From: Bdellovibrio sp. NC01
Lineage (GTDB): Bacteria > Bdellovibrionota > Bdellovibrionia > Bdellovibrionales > Bdellovibrionaceae
Direction of reading: 5' to 3'
Length of the DNA: 64,000 nucleotides
Assembly (NCBI RefSeq): GCF_006874625.1
Contig: NZ_CP030034.1
Coordinates: 1,612,001-1,676,000 of the forward strand
In this document: in pieces, positions 24,323 through 33,859 of the stretch
Position numbering within the stretch: the first letter of the stretch is position 1
Layout of the letters: each line of letters opens with the position of its first letter
The notes under the pieces: generated by a model
Told to the model about the DNA's origin: nothing
Seen by the model: only the letters and a program-made list of their open reading frames with translations
Database searches by the model: none
Program-made: the position numbers and the translations under genes

Positions 24323-25599
24323 CAAATCTCTGAATCATGTTGCAGGCAATAACCTACAGACAGTCCCACTAGCAAAAATAGGTAGTTGCGGGGGCCAGTG
24401 GAAAGCAATGGGCAATCTACGAGTGATCCTGTCATGAAGGCAATTAGTATCGCTAGTCCCGCAAGCGCCATGGAGCGGCTTTCAACATTCTTAGATTTAT
24501 TAAACACACGATAAAAGTAAGTTAGCGCCGTGATCAAAACTCCACAGAACGCTAAAAATCCTACGAGTCCACTATCATTTAGAATTTGTAGATACATGTT
24601 GTGAGAGTGAAGAAGCATTTCCTGACCCTCGAAGCCTAAATTTTTATAGTAGGCAGGAAACAAGTATCTATTTTCAGTGAACCCGACTCCAAACGTTGGG
24701 AAATCCTTAAAAATAGCTACGCTGACCTTCCAGATCATGAGTCGTAGTGCCTGAGAGTTGCCGGCAGTAATATTCAAAGAATACAAAATCCGATCTTTAA
24801 ATTGGAACAAGTTAAAAGCGTAAATCAAGATGATCCCAAAGAGCGAGATAGCCGATACGGTTAAGAGTCTTTTGGTTTTCCCTATGAGAGTGATAAATGC
24901 AATCACCACTAGCATGGCAAGCCAGGCACCTCTTGTATAAGTCTCGTAAATGATGACTGTCATGAACGCAAGAGGGGCAAGCATCCAAGCGTTTGATTTT
25001 AAGTCATTTAGCGCGGAAGCAAACCAACCAAAGAAAAACGCCCATAAAAATAGAACAGCCAACGCAAAATCATTTGGATTCGAGTAAAAGCCGCTGATTC
25101 TTCCGAATACATTAGGATGCTTTAGGTACCACAGGATGGAAGCGCCTAAGACGAGTGTGGAAACTCCACCAAGAAGCTTCAACAACAGTTTGATATTGGA
25201 AACCGATTTACCGAGATATACACATGCAAAAAAAGATAGGATCCATCTGAGATCTAGAGTGTCGTGCCAGCCTCTGTTGGTGAAAGATCCGCTCGCGAAT
25301 AAGCCGGTGATATTTGCGGCAACCCAGATCATGATAAGAATATTCCAAGCAGAGCCATTGAGTTCAAAAGGTCTCAGTGTAAATGACCTGTTGTTGCGAA
25401 GTGTTAGGCAGGCGCCTGCTAGAAAAACTAGCACATAGATGATGTCGACCTGAAGATAGGCCACTACATTTAGGGCTATAGCCAAAATGAAAAGCAAATT
25501 CCAAGATGAAAATCGATGTAAAAATGTGTTCAAATCCGATTTAGATTGGAGGAAATGCTCGAGGAAGTCCACTTCTAATTCCGATTGAATCTGGCACAT
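24298..25599 (-). CDS. O-antigen ligase/polymerase family membrane protein (Wzy_C)
   Basis: A 433-residue polytopic protein with about eleven hydrophobic segments. The large periplasmic loop contains the hallmark of the WaaL/Wzy group, LLHSHNMYLQILNDSGLVGF, preceded by FPTFGVGFTENRY. Such proteins either polymerise lipid-linked repeat units or ligate the polymer to lipid A-core. The two roles cannot be separated by sequence. It is the only protein of this kind in the window, although a Wzx flippase gene lies at 31.8-33.1 kb. The start is uncertain because no good ribosome-binding site precedes the ATG. Confidence 0.82.
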   Translation of the reverse strand: MCQIQSELEVDFLEHFLQSKSDLNTFLHRFSSWNLLFILAIALNVVAYLQVDIIYVLVFLAGACLTLRNNRSFTLRPFELNGSAWNILIMIWVAANITGLFASGSFTNRGWHDTLDLRWILSFFACVYLGKSVSNIKLLLKLLGGVSTLVLGASILWYLKHPNVFGRISGFYSNPNDFALAVLFLWAFFFGWFASALNDLKSNAWMLAPLAFMTVIIYETYTRGAWLAMLVVIAFITLIGKTKRLLTVSAISLFGIILIYAFNLFQFKDRILYSLNITAGNSQALRLMIWKVSVAIFKDFPTFGVGFTENRYLFPAYYKNLGFEGQEMLLHSHNMYLQILNDSGLVGFLAFCGVLITALTYFYRVFNKSKNVESRSMALAGLAILIAFMTGSLVDCPLLSTGPRNYLFLLVGLSVGYCLQHDSEICHKESIIS

Positions 25600-25705
25600 C
25601 GCGGAATTTAGGACGCCAAATGAAGGTTCTATAGATGTGTCGTTTGCAACTTGAGAAGGCTCGTCATACTATTTCTTGCATTTTGGCGTACTAGCGGAGG
25701 CAGAC

Positions 25706-27013
25706 GTGCTCTTAGATACATTTAGAAAAAAGGTTTTAGATAAAGAACTTAAAGTCGGCATTGTCGGACTTGGCTACGTTGGACTTCCATTAGCTTTGCG
25801 ATTTTCTGAGATGGGACTTCCAGTTCTTGGATTCGACATTGATCAAAATAAAATTTCCAAAATTCACGATGGGCAAAGTTACATCGAGCACATTCCGACA
25901 GCAGCAGTAGCGAAAGCAGCCCGCGCTGGTTTTTCCGCGACGACAGATTTCAAACGCATTGGTGAAGTGGACGCCATCATTCTATGCGTCCCAACTCCTT
26001 TAAATAAATATAGAGAACCAGATTTGAGTTTTGTGTTGGACACCACGGATTCAATTGTTCCACACATGAGAAAAGGACAACTCCTTTCACTAGAGAGTAC
26101 GACTTATCCTGGAACTACGGATGAAGAACTTAAGCCAAGAGTTGAATCGCGTGGATTTAAAATTGGTGAAGATTTCTTCCTGGTGTTTTCACCGGAGCGT
26201 GAAGATCCAGGTAACCCCGATTTTACAACTCATACAATTCCCAAAGTGGTCGGTGGTCACACTGAAGCTTGCTTGCAGGCGGGTGTCGCGCTTTACGGAG
26301 CAGTTATCGACAAAGTTGTGCCGGTGACTTCAACAAAAGCCGCCGAGATGACAAAGCTTCTTGAGAACATTCACAGAGCGGTGAATATCGGTCTTGTGAA
26401 TGAAATGAAGATAGTTGCTGATAAGATGGGAATTGATATCCACGAAGTCATCGATGCTGCTGCAACAAAGCCTTTTGGATTCGTTGCATATCGCCCAGGA
26501 CCTGGCATCGGTGGTCACTGTATCCCAATCGATCCATTCTACTTAACTTGGAAAGCACGTGAATACGGTATCCACACAAGATTTATTGAGCTTGCTGGCG
26601 AGATCAATAGTGCCATGCCAAGCTATGTAATGAAGAAAATTGCACTAGCTTTGAACGATAGAGAGAAGTCAGTTAAAGGTGCCAAAGTTTTAGTGTTAGG
26701 AATCTCTTATAAAAAGAATATTGATGATATGCGAGAGTCTCCGTCAGTGTTTTTGATGGAGAAGTTGCGTGATGATGGTGCGATCGTAGATTACTCAGAT
26801 CCGCATGTTCCGGTATTTCCGAAAATGCGTGAGCATTCATTCAACTTAAAGAGCGTAGACCTGAATGAACAGGTCATTGCAAGTTATGACTGCGTTGTTT
26901 TGACGACGGATCACGACAAATTCAATTACGATATGATTTTGAAAAATGCGAAGTTGGTTGTTGATACTCGTGGGAAGTATCGCAAGACGTCTGCCAATTT
27001 GGTGAAGGCTTAG
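25706..27013 (+). CDS. wbpA: UDP-N-acetylglucosamine 6-dehydrogenase, WbpA-type
   Basis: A 435-residue UDP-sugar dehydrogenase from GTG 25706 (GCGGAGG five bases before; the frame is open to 25676). Features are the Rossmann [46 protein letters not shown], and the catalytic cysteine in [16 protein letters not shown]. This form belongs to the WbpA/WbpO/WecC group, not UDP-glucose dehydrogenase. It is followed at once by WbpB- and WbpD-type genes, so UDP-GlcNAc to UDP-GlcNAcA is the best reading. UDP-ManNAc oxidation (WecC) remains possible. Confidence 0.88.
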   Translation: MLLDTFRKKVLDKELKVGIVGLGYVGLPLALRFSEMGLPVLGFDIDQNKISKIHDGQSYIEHIPTAAVAKAARAGFSATTDFKRIGEVDAIILCVPTPLNKYREPDLSFVLDTTDSIVPHMRKGQLLSLESTTYPGTTDEELKPRVESRGFKIGEDFFLVFSPEREDPGNPDFTTHTIPKVVGGHTEACLQAGVALYGAVIDKVVPVTSTKAAEMTKLLENIHRAVNIGLVNEMKIVADKMGIDIHEVIDAAATKPFGFVAYRPGPGIGGHCIPIDPFYLTWKAREYGIHTRFIELAGEINSAMPSYVMKKIALALNDREKSVKGAKVLVLGISYKKNIDDMRESPSVFLMEKLRDDGAIVDYSDPHVPVFPKMREHSFNLKSVDLNEQVIASYDCVVLTTDHDKFNYDMILKNAKLVVDTRGKYRKTSANLVKA

Positions 27014-27015
27014 CT

Positions 27016-27903
27016 ATGAATTTTGCGATTATTGGTGTTGGTGGCTATATTGCCCCAAGGCATTTAGAAGCCATTAAAGACTTAGGCCATAATCTTGTAG
27101 CTGCGTATGACCATAATGACTCTGTAGGAATCATGGATCGTTATTTCCCAGACTGTCAGTTTTTTACTGACTTCGAAAGATTTGAGTCTTACGTCGACTC
27201 GTTGAAGGGCTCTAACCAACAGATTGATTACGTTTCCATCTGTACGCCGAACTACATGCATGCTTCTCATATTAAGTTTGCATTGAGCCACGGTGCTCAC
27301 GCCATTTGTGAAAAGCCATTGGTGCTTCATACGAAAGATATTGATGATCTTTTGAATTATGAAAAAAAGTACGATCGCAAGGTTTACACTGTTTTGCAGC
27401 TACGTGTGCATGATGCGATTCTAGCCTTGAAGAAGAAGATCGATTCAGAAAAGAAGGGCAATCATAAGGTTGACCTAGTTTATATAACTTCACGTGGACA
27501 GTGGTATCATGAGTCTTGGAAGGGTGATGTTAAGAAGTCGGGAGGCCTCTCAACAAATATTGGTGTTCATTTCTTCGATATGCTGACTTGGATTTTTGGT
27601 AACCCGAAAGAAGTAAAAATTAACAAGAAAAGCTCAAGCTTCGAATCAGGTGAGTTAGTTTTAGAAAAAGCTCATATCAATTGGAGTCTGACTATCGATA
27701 GATCTCATCTGCCACCAGAGGCAGTGAAAAGCGGGAAGACAACATTTAGATCCATTAAAATTGACGGCGAAGAGTTTGAATTTTCTGAAGGTTTCACAGA
27801 GCTTCATAAACGTGTTTACACGGACGTCTTAGGTGGAAAAGGTTATGGACTTTCAGCTGCTCGGGCTGCCATTGAGATTGTTGAAATGATTCGAGAACAG
27901 TAA
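27016..27903 (+). CDS. wbpB: UDP-GlcNAc-uronate 3-dehydrogenase, WbpB/WlbA-type oxidoreductase
   Basis: A 295-residue Gfo/Idh/MocA oxidoreductase. The N-terminus [19 protein letters not shown] is the dinucleotide fold with the family's extended loop. [19 protein letters not shown] leads to the catalytic CEKPLVL, and [16 protein letters not shown] is typical of WlbA/WbpB. The enzyme oxidises carbon 3 of UDP-GlcNAcA so that an aminotransferase (WbpE type, encoded at 40-41 kb) can add nitrogen. It starts two bases after the WbpA gene, and its stop overlaps the WbpD start. Confidence 0.9.
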   Translation: MNFAIIGVGGYIAPRHLEAIKDLGHNLVAAYDHNDSVGIMDRYFPDCQFFTDFERFESYVDSLKGSNQQIDYVSICTPNYMHASHIKFALSHGAHAICEKPLVLHTKDIDDLLNYEKKYDRKVYTVLQLRVHDAILALKKKIDSEKKGNHKVDLVYITSRGQWYHESWKGDVKKSGGLSTNIGVHFFDMLTWIFGNPKEVKINKKSSSFESGELVLEKAHINWSLTIDRSHLPPEAVKSGKTTFRSIKIDGEEFEFSEGFTELHKRVYTDVLGGKGYGLSAARAAIEIVEMIREQ

Positions 27904-28487
27904 TGGATTACTTTAAACATGAAACTGCAATCGTTGATGAAGGTGCGCAGATCGGAAACGACTGCAGAATCTGGCATTGGGTTCACATAAGCCCTAAGGC
28001 AAAAATCGGTGCCAAGTGCTCTTTCGGTCAGAATGTTTTTGTCGGCAATAATGTTGTCATCGGTAATAACTGCAAAATTCAAAACAATGTCTCGGTATAC
28101 GACAATGTCTTCATGGAAGACGACGTTTTCTGTGGGCCAAGTATGGTTTTTACCAATGTCATCAACCCACGCGCTGCAGTTGTTCGTAAGGATGAGTATC
28201 TAAATACTTTTGTTAAGAAGGGTTCTACTATCGGAGCGAATGCAACGATAGTATGTGGCGTAACTCTTGGTGAATATTGTTTCATCGCTGCAGGCGCAGT
28301 TATTACCAAGGACGTGAAGCCTTACGCTTTGATGGCGGGAGTTCCGGCAAAGCAAATTGGTTGGATGTCGAAGTACGGAGAGCGCATCCCCTTGCCAACT
28401 GAAGGAGAAGGTGAGTGGGTTTGTCCAAATCAAAAAATCACTTATTCATTGCAAGGACATGTTTTGGTTGTCGATGAAAAGTCGTAA
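27903..28487 (+). CDS. wbpD: UDP-2-acetamido-3-amino-2,3-dideoxyglucuronate N-acetyltransferase, WbpD-type
   Basis: A 194-residue left-handed beta-helix acetyltransferase with hexapeptide repeats throughout ([20 protein letters not shown], then [19 protein letters not shown]). The WbpD/WlbB marks include [20 protein letters not shown] and [15 protein letters not shown]. It acetylates the 3-amino group made by the WbpE-type enzyme, using acetyl-CoA. Its start overlaps the preceding stop as TAATG. After it, 42 bases separate the three sugar genes from two glycosyltransferase genes on the same strand. Confidence 0.92.
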   Translation: MDYFKHETAIVDEGAQIGNDCRIWHWVHISPKAKIGAKCSFGQNVFVGNNVVIGNNCKIQNNVSVYDNVFMEDDVFCGPSMVFTNVINPRAAVVRKDEYLNTFVKKGSTIGANATIVCGVTLGEYCFIAAGAVITKDVKPYALMAGVPAKQIGWMSKYGERIPLPTEGEGEWVCPNQKITYSLQGHVLVVDEKS

Positions 28488-28529
28488 TTGCCCACCGAAC
28501 ATTTAAAGAAAAATATTTGACGTGAAATA

Positions 28530-29753
28530 ATGACTCAAAAAAAAATTCTTCTAATAACTAATTATTTTTCCCCATCGAAAAGTGTTGCTGCCTTAAGAAC
28601 AGGAAGTTGGGTTAAGTATTTTGATAAAGAAAAATTTAGTTTTGAAGTAATTGTTATGGGTTCGGACTATAAAGATAGTGTTCAAGATATAAACGGTATT
28701 TCCGTTCATTATATTAACGATAGTTCATGTTTCAAATTGCAAACTTTTACCGGTAAAGAGCCTCGTCTAGTCCATTTTTTAAAAGCTGCTTATAATCGAC
28801 TGTTTCAATATTTTATTTGGAATCGCGAAAGTGATTCGATTCAAAAGGTGGCGCATTTAGGGCGCAGGCTGGTTCAAGAAGGTGATTTTTCTTACTTGAT
28901 GTCGACATATCCTGAAATCGGACCGTTATTGGCAGCAGAAAAGATAAAGAATGAATTTCCTGAATTAAAGTGGATTAGTGATTTTAGAGATCACTTAAGT
29001 TGGGATACGCTAAATACATTTTCTAGAAAGCATGCGGAAAGAAAGTTGGCTGATTCCCTCTGCGTGACGGATTTGATAACCGTTGTTTCAGATCCTATTG
29101 GCGATGAAATTAGTAAAATGAAACCCGATAAAGTTCATGCTAATTGGGTTAGAATAACAAATGGATACGATTTTTCACCTTTAAAGAACTTGAATGCTCT
29201 AAGTATTACTCCCATTAATATTGGATATGCGGGTAGTTTGTACGGCGATCGTAATTTAAATATTTTTCTCCGGGCTCTTGAAGAGTTTGATGAAAATATT
29301 AATTTGATTGTTATTGGTAATAAGAAGCCGTTGCCAAATTTATCTGAAAAAATACGTGCGCGTATTTCAAGTCAAGATCGAATTAGTTATGAGGAATTGC
29401 CAAAAAAATTAAGCCAAATGCATGCTTTACTTGTCACCCACCCAACAACGGACCAGAAAGGCATTTATACCAGTAAGTTATTTGACTATCTGGCCATTGA
29501 TCGTCCGATTTTAGGTTTAGTTGACCCAGATGATGTTGCCGCTGAGTTGATTCGTAAATGCTCTGCGGGATGGGTTTCTAATAGTGATGATTTAGCTGGT
29601 ATTAAAAGATGCCTTCGAGAAATTGTCGATGCGTATAGAACTGGATCTATGCCGAAAAGAAATTGGGATCTGATTGCTCAATACCATAGAAGTGTCGGTG
29701 TAAGATTACTTCAAAATGAAATCGAAAGTCTGACAAATGACCAAAAAAATTAA
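28530..29753 (+). CDS. Glycosyltransferase family 4
   Basis: A 407-residue GT-B enzyme. The N-terminal LLITNYFSPSKSVAALRTGS and SDFRDHLSWDTLN resemble glycosyltransferases of the GT4-like group that act in O-antigen assembly. The C-terminal domain has NIGYAGSLYGDRNLNIFLRALEEF in abbreviated GT4 form and a KGIYTSKLFDYLAIDRPIL donor-binding region. The coding sequence is markedly AT-rich compared with the three sugar genes before it. It overlaps the next glycosyltransferase gene by 17 bases. Specificity is not predictable. Confidence 0.8.
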   Translation: MTQKKILLITNYFSPSKSVAALRTGSWVKYFDKEKFSFEVIVMGSDYKDSVQDINGISVHYINDSSCFKLQTFTGKEPRLVHFLKAAYNRLFQYFIWNRESDSIQKVAHLGRRLVQEGDFSYLMSTYPEIGPLLAAEKIKNEFPELKWISDFRDHLSWDTLNTFSRKHAERKLADSLCVTDLITVVSDPIGDEISKMKPDKVHANWVRITNGYDFSPLKNLNALSITPINIGYAGSLYGDRNLNIFLRALEEFDENINLIVIGNKKPLPNLSEKIRARISSQDRISYEELPKKLSQMHALLVTHPTTDQKGIYTSKLFDYLAIDRPILGLVDPDDVAAELIRKCSAGWVSNSDDLAGIKRCLREIVDAYRTGSMPKRNWDLIAQYHRSVGVRLLQNEIESLTNDQKN

Positions 29754-30786
29754 AATTTGCTTTTTTGGAGATGCTCAAAGTGTTCATACTCAAAGATGGG
29801 TAAGCGAAATTGCTAAGCGCGGTTTTGAAGTGGTACTTATTTCAAAAAACTTTCAGCACGTTCCCGGTGTTAAGGTCATCGTTTTATCTGGAAACAGAAA
29901 TAAGCTTTCTTGGTTTTTAAAAATTTGGGAAATTCGGTGTTTGATGAAGCAAATTAAGCCTGACATAGTCCACGGGCATTATATTACTTCATACGGATTT
30001 TGGGCCAAGGCGTCTGGGATAAAGCCACTAGTTCAAACAGCTTGGGGATCTGATATTCTCGTGTCGCCTTTTAAAAGTAGGATGATACGTGTGTTAACTC
30101 AATGGGCCTTGGGTGAAGCAGCTTTAATTACTGCAGATTCGTTGGATACTTTGGATTTAACTAGAACATATTCAAATTCAGCGCGTTTTGAACAGGTACA
30201 ATGGGGCGTTGATTTAAATTTGTTCAAACCTGCTGAGCAAGTTAGTGAGCCGGTAAGAAACATTGTGAGTCTAAGAGGGCTAAACCAAAACTACAATATT
30301 GATATAATCATAAAAGCATTCGCTAAGGTCAGACAAAATACGGATAATATTAAATTAACTATTGCTGGTTTTGGCCCTTTAAATGAAGAGTTGCAGAATT
30401 TAACAAAAAAATTAGGAATCGAGAAAGATATACAATTTGTAGGGCAGCTTGATGAAGTTTCGCTGGCTAGGTTACTGTCAACATCGACAGTTTCTGTGAC
30501 GGTGCCATCATCCGATGCGACGTCAATGTCATTGCTTGAGTCTATGGCATCAGGGCTCCCTGTAATTGCGAGTGATTTGCCAGCAAATCGTCAATGGATC
30601 TTCGATCAAAATTGTATTGTGCCTGTTGGGGATGTCGATGCGTTAGCTAAGGCACTGGAAAAGATATTAGCCGATCCTGTAAACAGCAAAAGTTTGGGAG
30701 ACAAAAATAGAGACCTAGTTTCTAAAAATGCTTCGAGACAAATTGAGATGGACCGAATGGCTCATTTGTATTTGTCTTTATTGTAG
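29737..30786 (+). CDS. Glycosyltransferase family 4
   Basis: A 349-residue GT-B enzyme with a standard GT4 C-terminal domain: VSLRGLNQNYNIDIIIKAF, LTIAGFGPLNEELQ, FVGQLDEVSLARLL, then SDATSMSLLESMASGLPVIA in place of the E-x7-E motif, in which the first glutamate is replaced by Ser/Asp. DIVHGHYITSYGFWAKASG in the N-terminal half is also typical. It is the last gene of the plus-strand operon and meets the convergent formyltransferase gene with a nine-base overlap. Confidence 0.84.
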   Translation: MTKKIKICFFGDAQSVHTQRWVSEIAKRGFEVVLISKNFQHVPGVKVIVLSGNRNKLSWFLKIWEIRCLMKQIKPDIVHGHYITSYGFWAKASGIKPLVQTAWGSDILVSPFKSRMIRVLTQWALGEAALITADSLDTLDLTRTYSNSARFEQVQWGVDLNLFKPAEQVSEPVRNIVSLRGLNQNYNIDIIIKAFAKVRQNTDNIKLTIAGFGPLNEELQNLTKKLGIEKDIQFVGQLDEVSLARLLSTSTVSVTVPSSDATSMSLLESMASGLPVIASDLPANRQWIFDQNCIVPVGDVDALAKALEKILADPVNSKSLGDKNRDLVSKNASRQIEMDRMAHLYLSLL

Positions 30787-31818
30787 TACATCACCCACGG
30801 AAAACCCTAAGCGTTTGAGTACACGCTGTGCATTTGTTCGCAAACAAACTCCCGATTCAATTTTAGCTACAGATATAGTGCCTTCTGCAGTTGCCAAATA
30901 GACGCTGCCATTCTCAAATTTTAAGATTTTGCCAGGGACCCCGGCTGCGCCTGGCTGTTTTTTAATATGAGTTAAAACAACTCGATTGCCATTGACGATT
31001 GTCCAAATGGAGCCCGGAGATATTTTATCCGTCCAGAAAAAACGGCTAGCATGCCACGTATTCCAGTTAACCTTATAATCGGACTCCGTGGGTGGATAGT
31101 ATCTAGTTGCCAAAGTGTGATCTTGAGAATGAAATTTAAGCGTATCATTCGATGCACATGTAATTATGTTTTCGACCAGCGTTTTGGTTTCGACACACGC
31201 TTGCTCTATGATCGAATCAAAAGATTGATCGTCAGAAATTACGAAGCTTCTAGCCTCAAAGATATCCCCAGCATCAAGTTCTTCATGCATTTTAAATGAA
31301 GTTACTCCAATTGTGGTTTCTCCATTTTTAAGAGCCCAGACTATCGGATGTGAACCGCGGTAGTGAGGTAATAAGGATGGGTGTATATTAAGAGAAACTG
31401 GTGCGATGTTGAATATTTTTGGTGGGACATATTCAGTATATGCAACGAATAAAAACAAATCTGCCTTTAAGTTCTTCAGAAGCGAAGTAAAGTCAGAGGT
31501 CGTTAATTCTGATTTAGTGGGTGAATATTGAGGGATTTGTCGTTGTTTTAACTGCTGCTCAATTGTGCCCCATTTTCCTAAGAATGATTTATCTTTAGGC
31601 TTTAACGATGAGTAAATTCTCTTTATGGCTCGTCTGAAAAGATCTTTTTTAGATAAGACTGGGCGACTCCAGCCTGTACGATTTTTTTCAAGCGGGGATG
31701 TGATAATGGCACACACTTCAACAGAGGACATCTTATTGGCTAAGATGAATTCCAGAGAGGATTGAAATAATGGATGCCAATGATCTCCCCAAACTACCAG
31801 CTTTATTTTATTTTTCAT
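30778..31818 (-). CDS. Formyltransferase-family protein, putative sugar N-formyltransferase
   Basis: A 346-residue protein with the N10-formyltetrahydrofolate transferase core: SLNIHPSLLPHYRGSHP supplies the Asn144/His146 pair, and EELDAGD near 180-185 the catalytic aspartate. The C-terminal part (about 255-346) resembles the OB-like domain of methionyl-tRNA formyltransferase and ArnA. The location at the end of an O-antigen operon, with its start overlapping the flippase stop (ATGA), points to N-formylation of an amino sugar rather than of initiator tRNA. A UDP-4-amino-4,6-dideoxy-GlcNAc made by the PglF/PglE-type enzymes encoded 5-8 kb away is a plausible substrate (inference). Confidence 0.8.
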   Translation of the reverse strand: MKNKIKLVVWGDHWHPLFQSSLEFILANKMSSVEVCAIITSPLEKNRTGWSRPVLSKKDLFRRAIKRIYSSLKPKDKSFLGKWGTIEQQLKQRQIPQYSPTKSELTTSDFTSLLKNLKADLFLFVAYTEYVPPKIFNIAPVSLNIHPSLLPHYRGSHPIVWALKNGETTIGVTSFKMHEELDAGDIFEARSFVISDDQSFDSIIEQACVETKTLVENIITCASNDTLKFHSQDHTLATRYYPPTESDYKVNWNTWHASRFFWTDKISPGSIWTIVNGNRVVLTHIKKQPGAAGVPGKILKFENGSVYLATAEGTISVAKIESGVCLRTNAQRVLKRLGFSVGDVLQ

Positions 31819-33128
31819 CGCAGTGTTCTTTTAGTAGGTCTTAAAATATTTTTAATAGAAATCGCAATTTTGTTTACGTCTTGTAATAGCATTGCCATGT
31901 CGGGATGTAAAATGATCCCCCACGACACATGTGAGTTTTTGGTGAATAAGAATAGGCCATAAATTATGGCGATGATGTATGCAAAGCTAGAGGCAAAAGC
32001 AGCACCAATAAGTTGAAAGTTTGGGATCAGAATTAGTGAAAGTATTAAGTTTGTTGCGAATGAAAAAGTGGCGACACGTCTTGAAAGATTAGGTTGTCCC
32101 AATTGGTTTGTAAAATAGGTAGACAATGTGCTTGCAGCGCCAAACAGCAATACGCCAGGCAATAGAATCAACAAAGGTATTAGAGACTCCTCATAAGCTT
32201 TGCCAAATAAAAATGGCACTGTATACACAAATCCAATAATAATCATAGGTGCCGCGAGTAAGAGGCATAGGAAATTTAAATGAACGAGTCGAATAACAAA
32301 TAAACCTGAATCGACTTTATTATCTCGACCAATTCGCGAATACGCGGCAGCTGTAACCGACGACGAAATGAACCAGAGCATTTCAGCGATCGAAATTGAA
32401 ATGGAATATACACCAGCCTGGCTGAGGCCTAAGAACGACTGAACCAGGAATAGATCGATTTTATAATTAAGCAAGCTCACGATGTTAGTGATGCCAATTT
32501 CGATGGCGTAGACACGGTATGGGATAAGTGACTTGAAATCCCAACCATCAAACTTGTGTTCTTTTAGGTAAATATAAATAGACAAAACTGCTGAAATCAC
32601 TTGCGAGAGGGCCCAGCAAAATAAAATTATTTCTATAGTGACATTTACCCTAAAAACGTAGAGTAGAAAAATCGTGATAAGTACGAATGAAGAAGAAAAT
32701 GAATTGATGAAATTCATTCGGAACATATTTCCTGATCCGAGATATACACCACTGAGTAGCGGAATAATCATTAAAAAGGGAGCACTGAGCCCGACGATCC
32801 AAAGATTGACTAAAGGGGGTGATTTGAAAAAGTAAGAAATTGAAATCGTCAGAAATGTAACGATACTTCCGATGATTCCAGATAAGAAAAGGCAAGTGGA
32901 GATATATTTACGATTGAAGTTGCCTTCTCGAGAAATTTGATAGGCTGCTGCAGCCCCAAAGCCCGCGAATATGGTAATATATATTTGTGCGCTTGTGATT
33001 AAAATAGAATATTCACCTCGATTGTAAGTTCCGAGGCGTGCCGTAACTGCCATTATTCCTAGTGCTAATAAAAGATTGAATATCTTATAAAGAAAATTTA
33101 TGGCGGAACTGCGTACTAAATTACTCAT
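31815..33128 (-). CDS. wzx: Wzx-type lipid-linked oligosaccharide flippase
   Basis: A 437-residue membrane protein with about twelve hydrophobic helices, starting SSAINFLYKIFNLLLALGIM in the manner of polysaccharide biosynthesis (MOP/MATE-related) flippases. It moves undecaprenyl-linked repeat units to the periplasmic face. Wzx proteins are poorly conserved, so the call rests on topology and on the surrounding glycosyltransferase, epimerase and formyltransferase genes. The start overlaps the end of the methyltransferase gene by eight bases. The gene is very AT-rich, as is usual for wzx. Confidence 0.85.
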   Translation of the reverse strand: MSNLVRSSAINFLYKIFNLLLALGIMAVTARLGTYNRGEYSILITSAQIYITIFAGFGAAAAYQISREGNFNRKYISTCLFLSGIIGSIVTFLTISISYFFKSPPLVNLWIVGLSAPFLMIIPLLSGVYLGSGNMFRMNFINSFSSSFVLITIFLLYVFRVNVTIEIILFCWALSQVISAVLSIYIYLKEHKFDGWDFKSLIPYRVYAIEIGITNIVSLLNYKIDLFLVQSFLGLSQAGVYSISISIAEMLWFISSSVTAAAYSRIGRDNKVDSGLFVIRLVHLNFLCLLLAAPMIIIGFVYTVPFLFGKAYEESLIPLLILLPGVLLFGAASTLSTYFTNQLGQPNLSRRVATFSFATNLILSLILIPNFQLIGAAFASSFAYIIAIIYGLFLFTKNSHVSWGIILHPDMAMLLQDVNKIAISIKNILRPTKRTLR

Positions 33129-33858
33129 TATGCTTCAAACCAGATGATTTTTTTGTGATTACCAAATATCCAACATTCGTATTCAAAATACGAAATGTTG
33201 TGAGTAGTGGAATTAAGAAATCAAGATGAACTAATGACAATAGCTTTCCAAGACGTAAATTTAAATAAATTCTAAGCTTTTTCTTTATGCAGAAGTCTCC
33301 TTGCGTCGTATGTTGCATGACTTCGGAAATATCAAGAGCGCGGTAATGATCACTCTTCAACGGAGACCCTTTTTTATAGTAATCAAAGATAAATAGACTG
33401 CCATCAACCTCGAGTTCGTCTAAGCACTTCTTGATGATCTTTGCTCTAACTTCAAAATTAACGACTGATGTGAGTACGGCATTCAGAAATATCAAATCAA
33501 ATTTATTTGAATTTTGTAGTGAGCAGTAATCGCCTAAGTAATTATTCGAAGAGGGAGATAGTACTCGCAATTTTTCGAATCGCACTGGGTTAAGCTCGCA
33601 CGCATAAAAGTTTTGCGGAGTGGCGCCAAGCTTGTACATTAATAACGAAAAAACACCGCTTCCAGCGCCGACATCTAAGATTTTTTTGTTTTCTAAATTT
33701 CGCTCGCTAGTGATCCCAATCTTTTTAAAAAGAGCAACAAGATGGTGTTGTTGTGTGTAGGCCATATAAGCAGGAAAAAAATTGAACGAGCTCCAATAAG
33801 ATGGCGAGCTATCACGTGTCGTATAATAATTGTTAATTCGTACAATTTCTCTATCCAT
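33121..33858 (-). CDS. Class I SAM-dependent methyltransferase
   Basis: A 245-residue protein with the SAM-binding motif I KILDVGAGSGVFSLLMYKLG at about residues 59-78, an acidic CELNP at the end of strand 2, and LIFLNAVLTSV as motif II. It has no further recognisable domain. Set between the WbpI-type epimerase and wzx genes in a tightly overlapping operon, it probably methylates a sugar of the repeat unit, or a terminal residue that stops chain growth (inference). Hand-counted rows in this gene fall well below the base composition of the window's housekeeping genes. Confidence 0.75.
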   Translation of the reverse strand: MDREIVRINNYYTTRDSSPSYWSSFNFFPAYMAYTQQHHLVALFKKIGITSERNLENKKILDVGAGSGVFSLLMYKLGATPQNFYACELNPVRFEKLRVLSPSSNNYLGDYCSLQNSNKFDLIFLNAVLTSVVNFEVRAKIIKKCLDELEVDGSLFIFDYYKKGSPLKSDHYRALDISEVMQHTTQGDFCIKKKLRIYLNLRLGKLLSLVHLDFLIPLLTTFRILNTNVGYLVITKKSSGLKHNE

Positions 33859-33859
33859 A

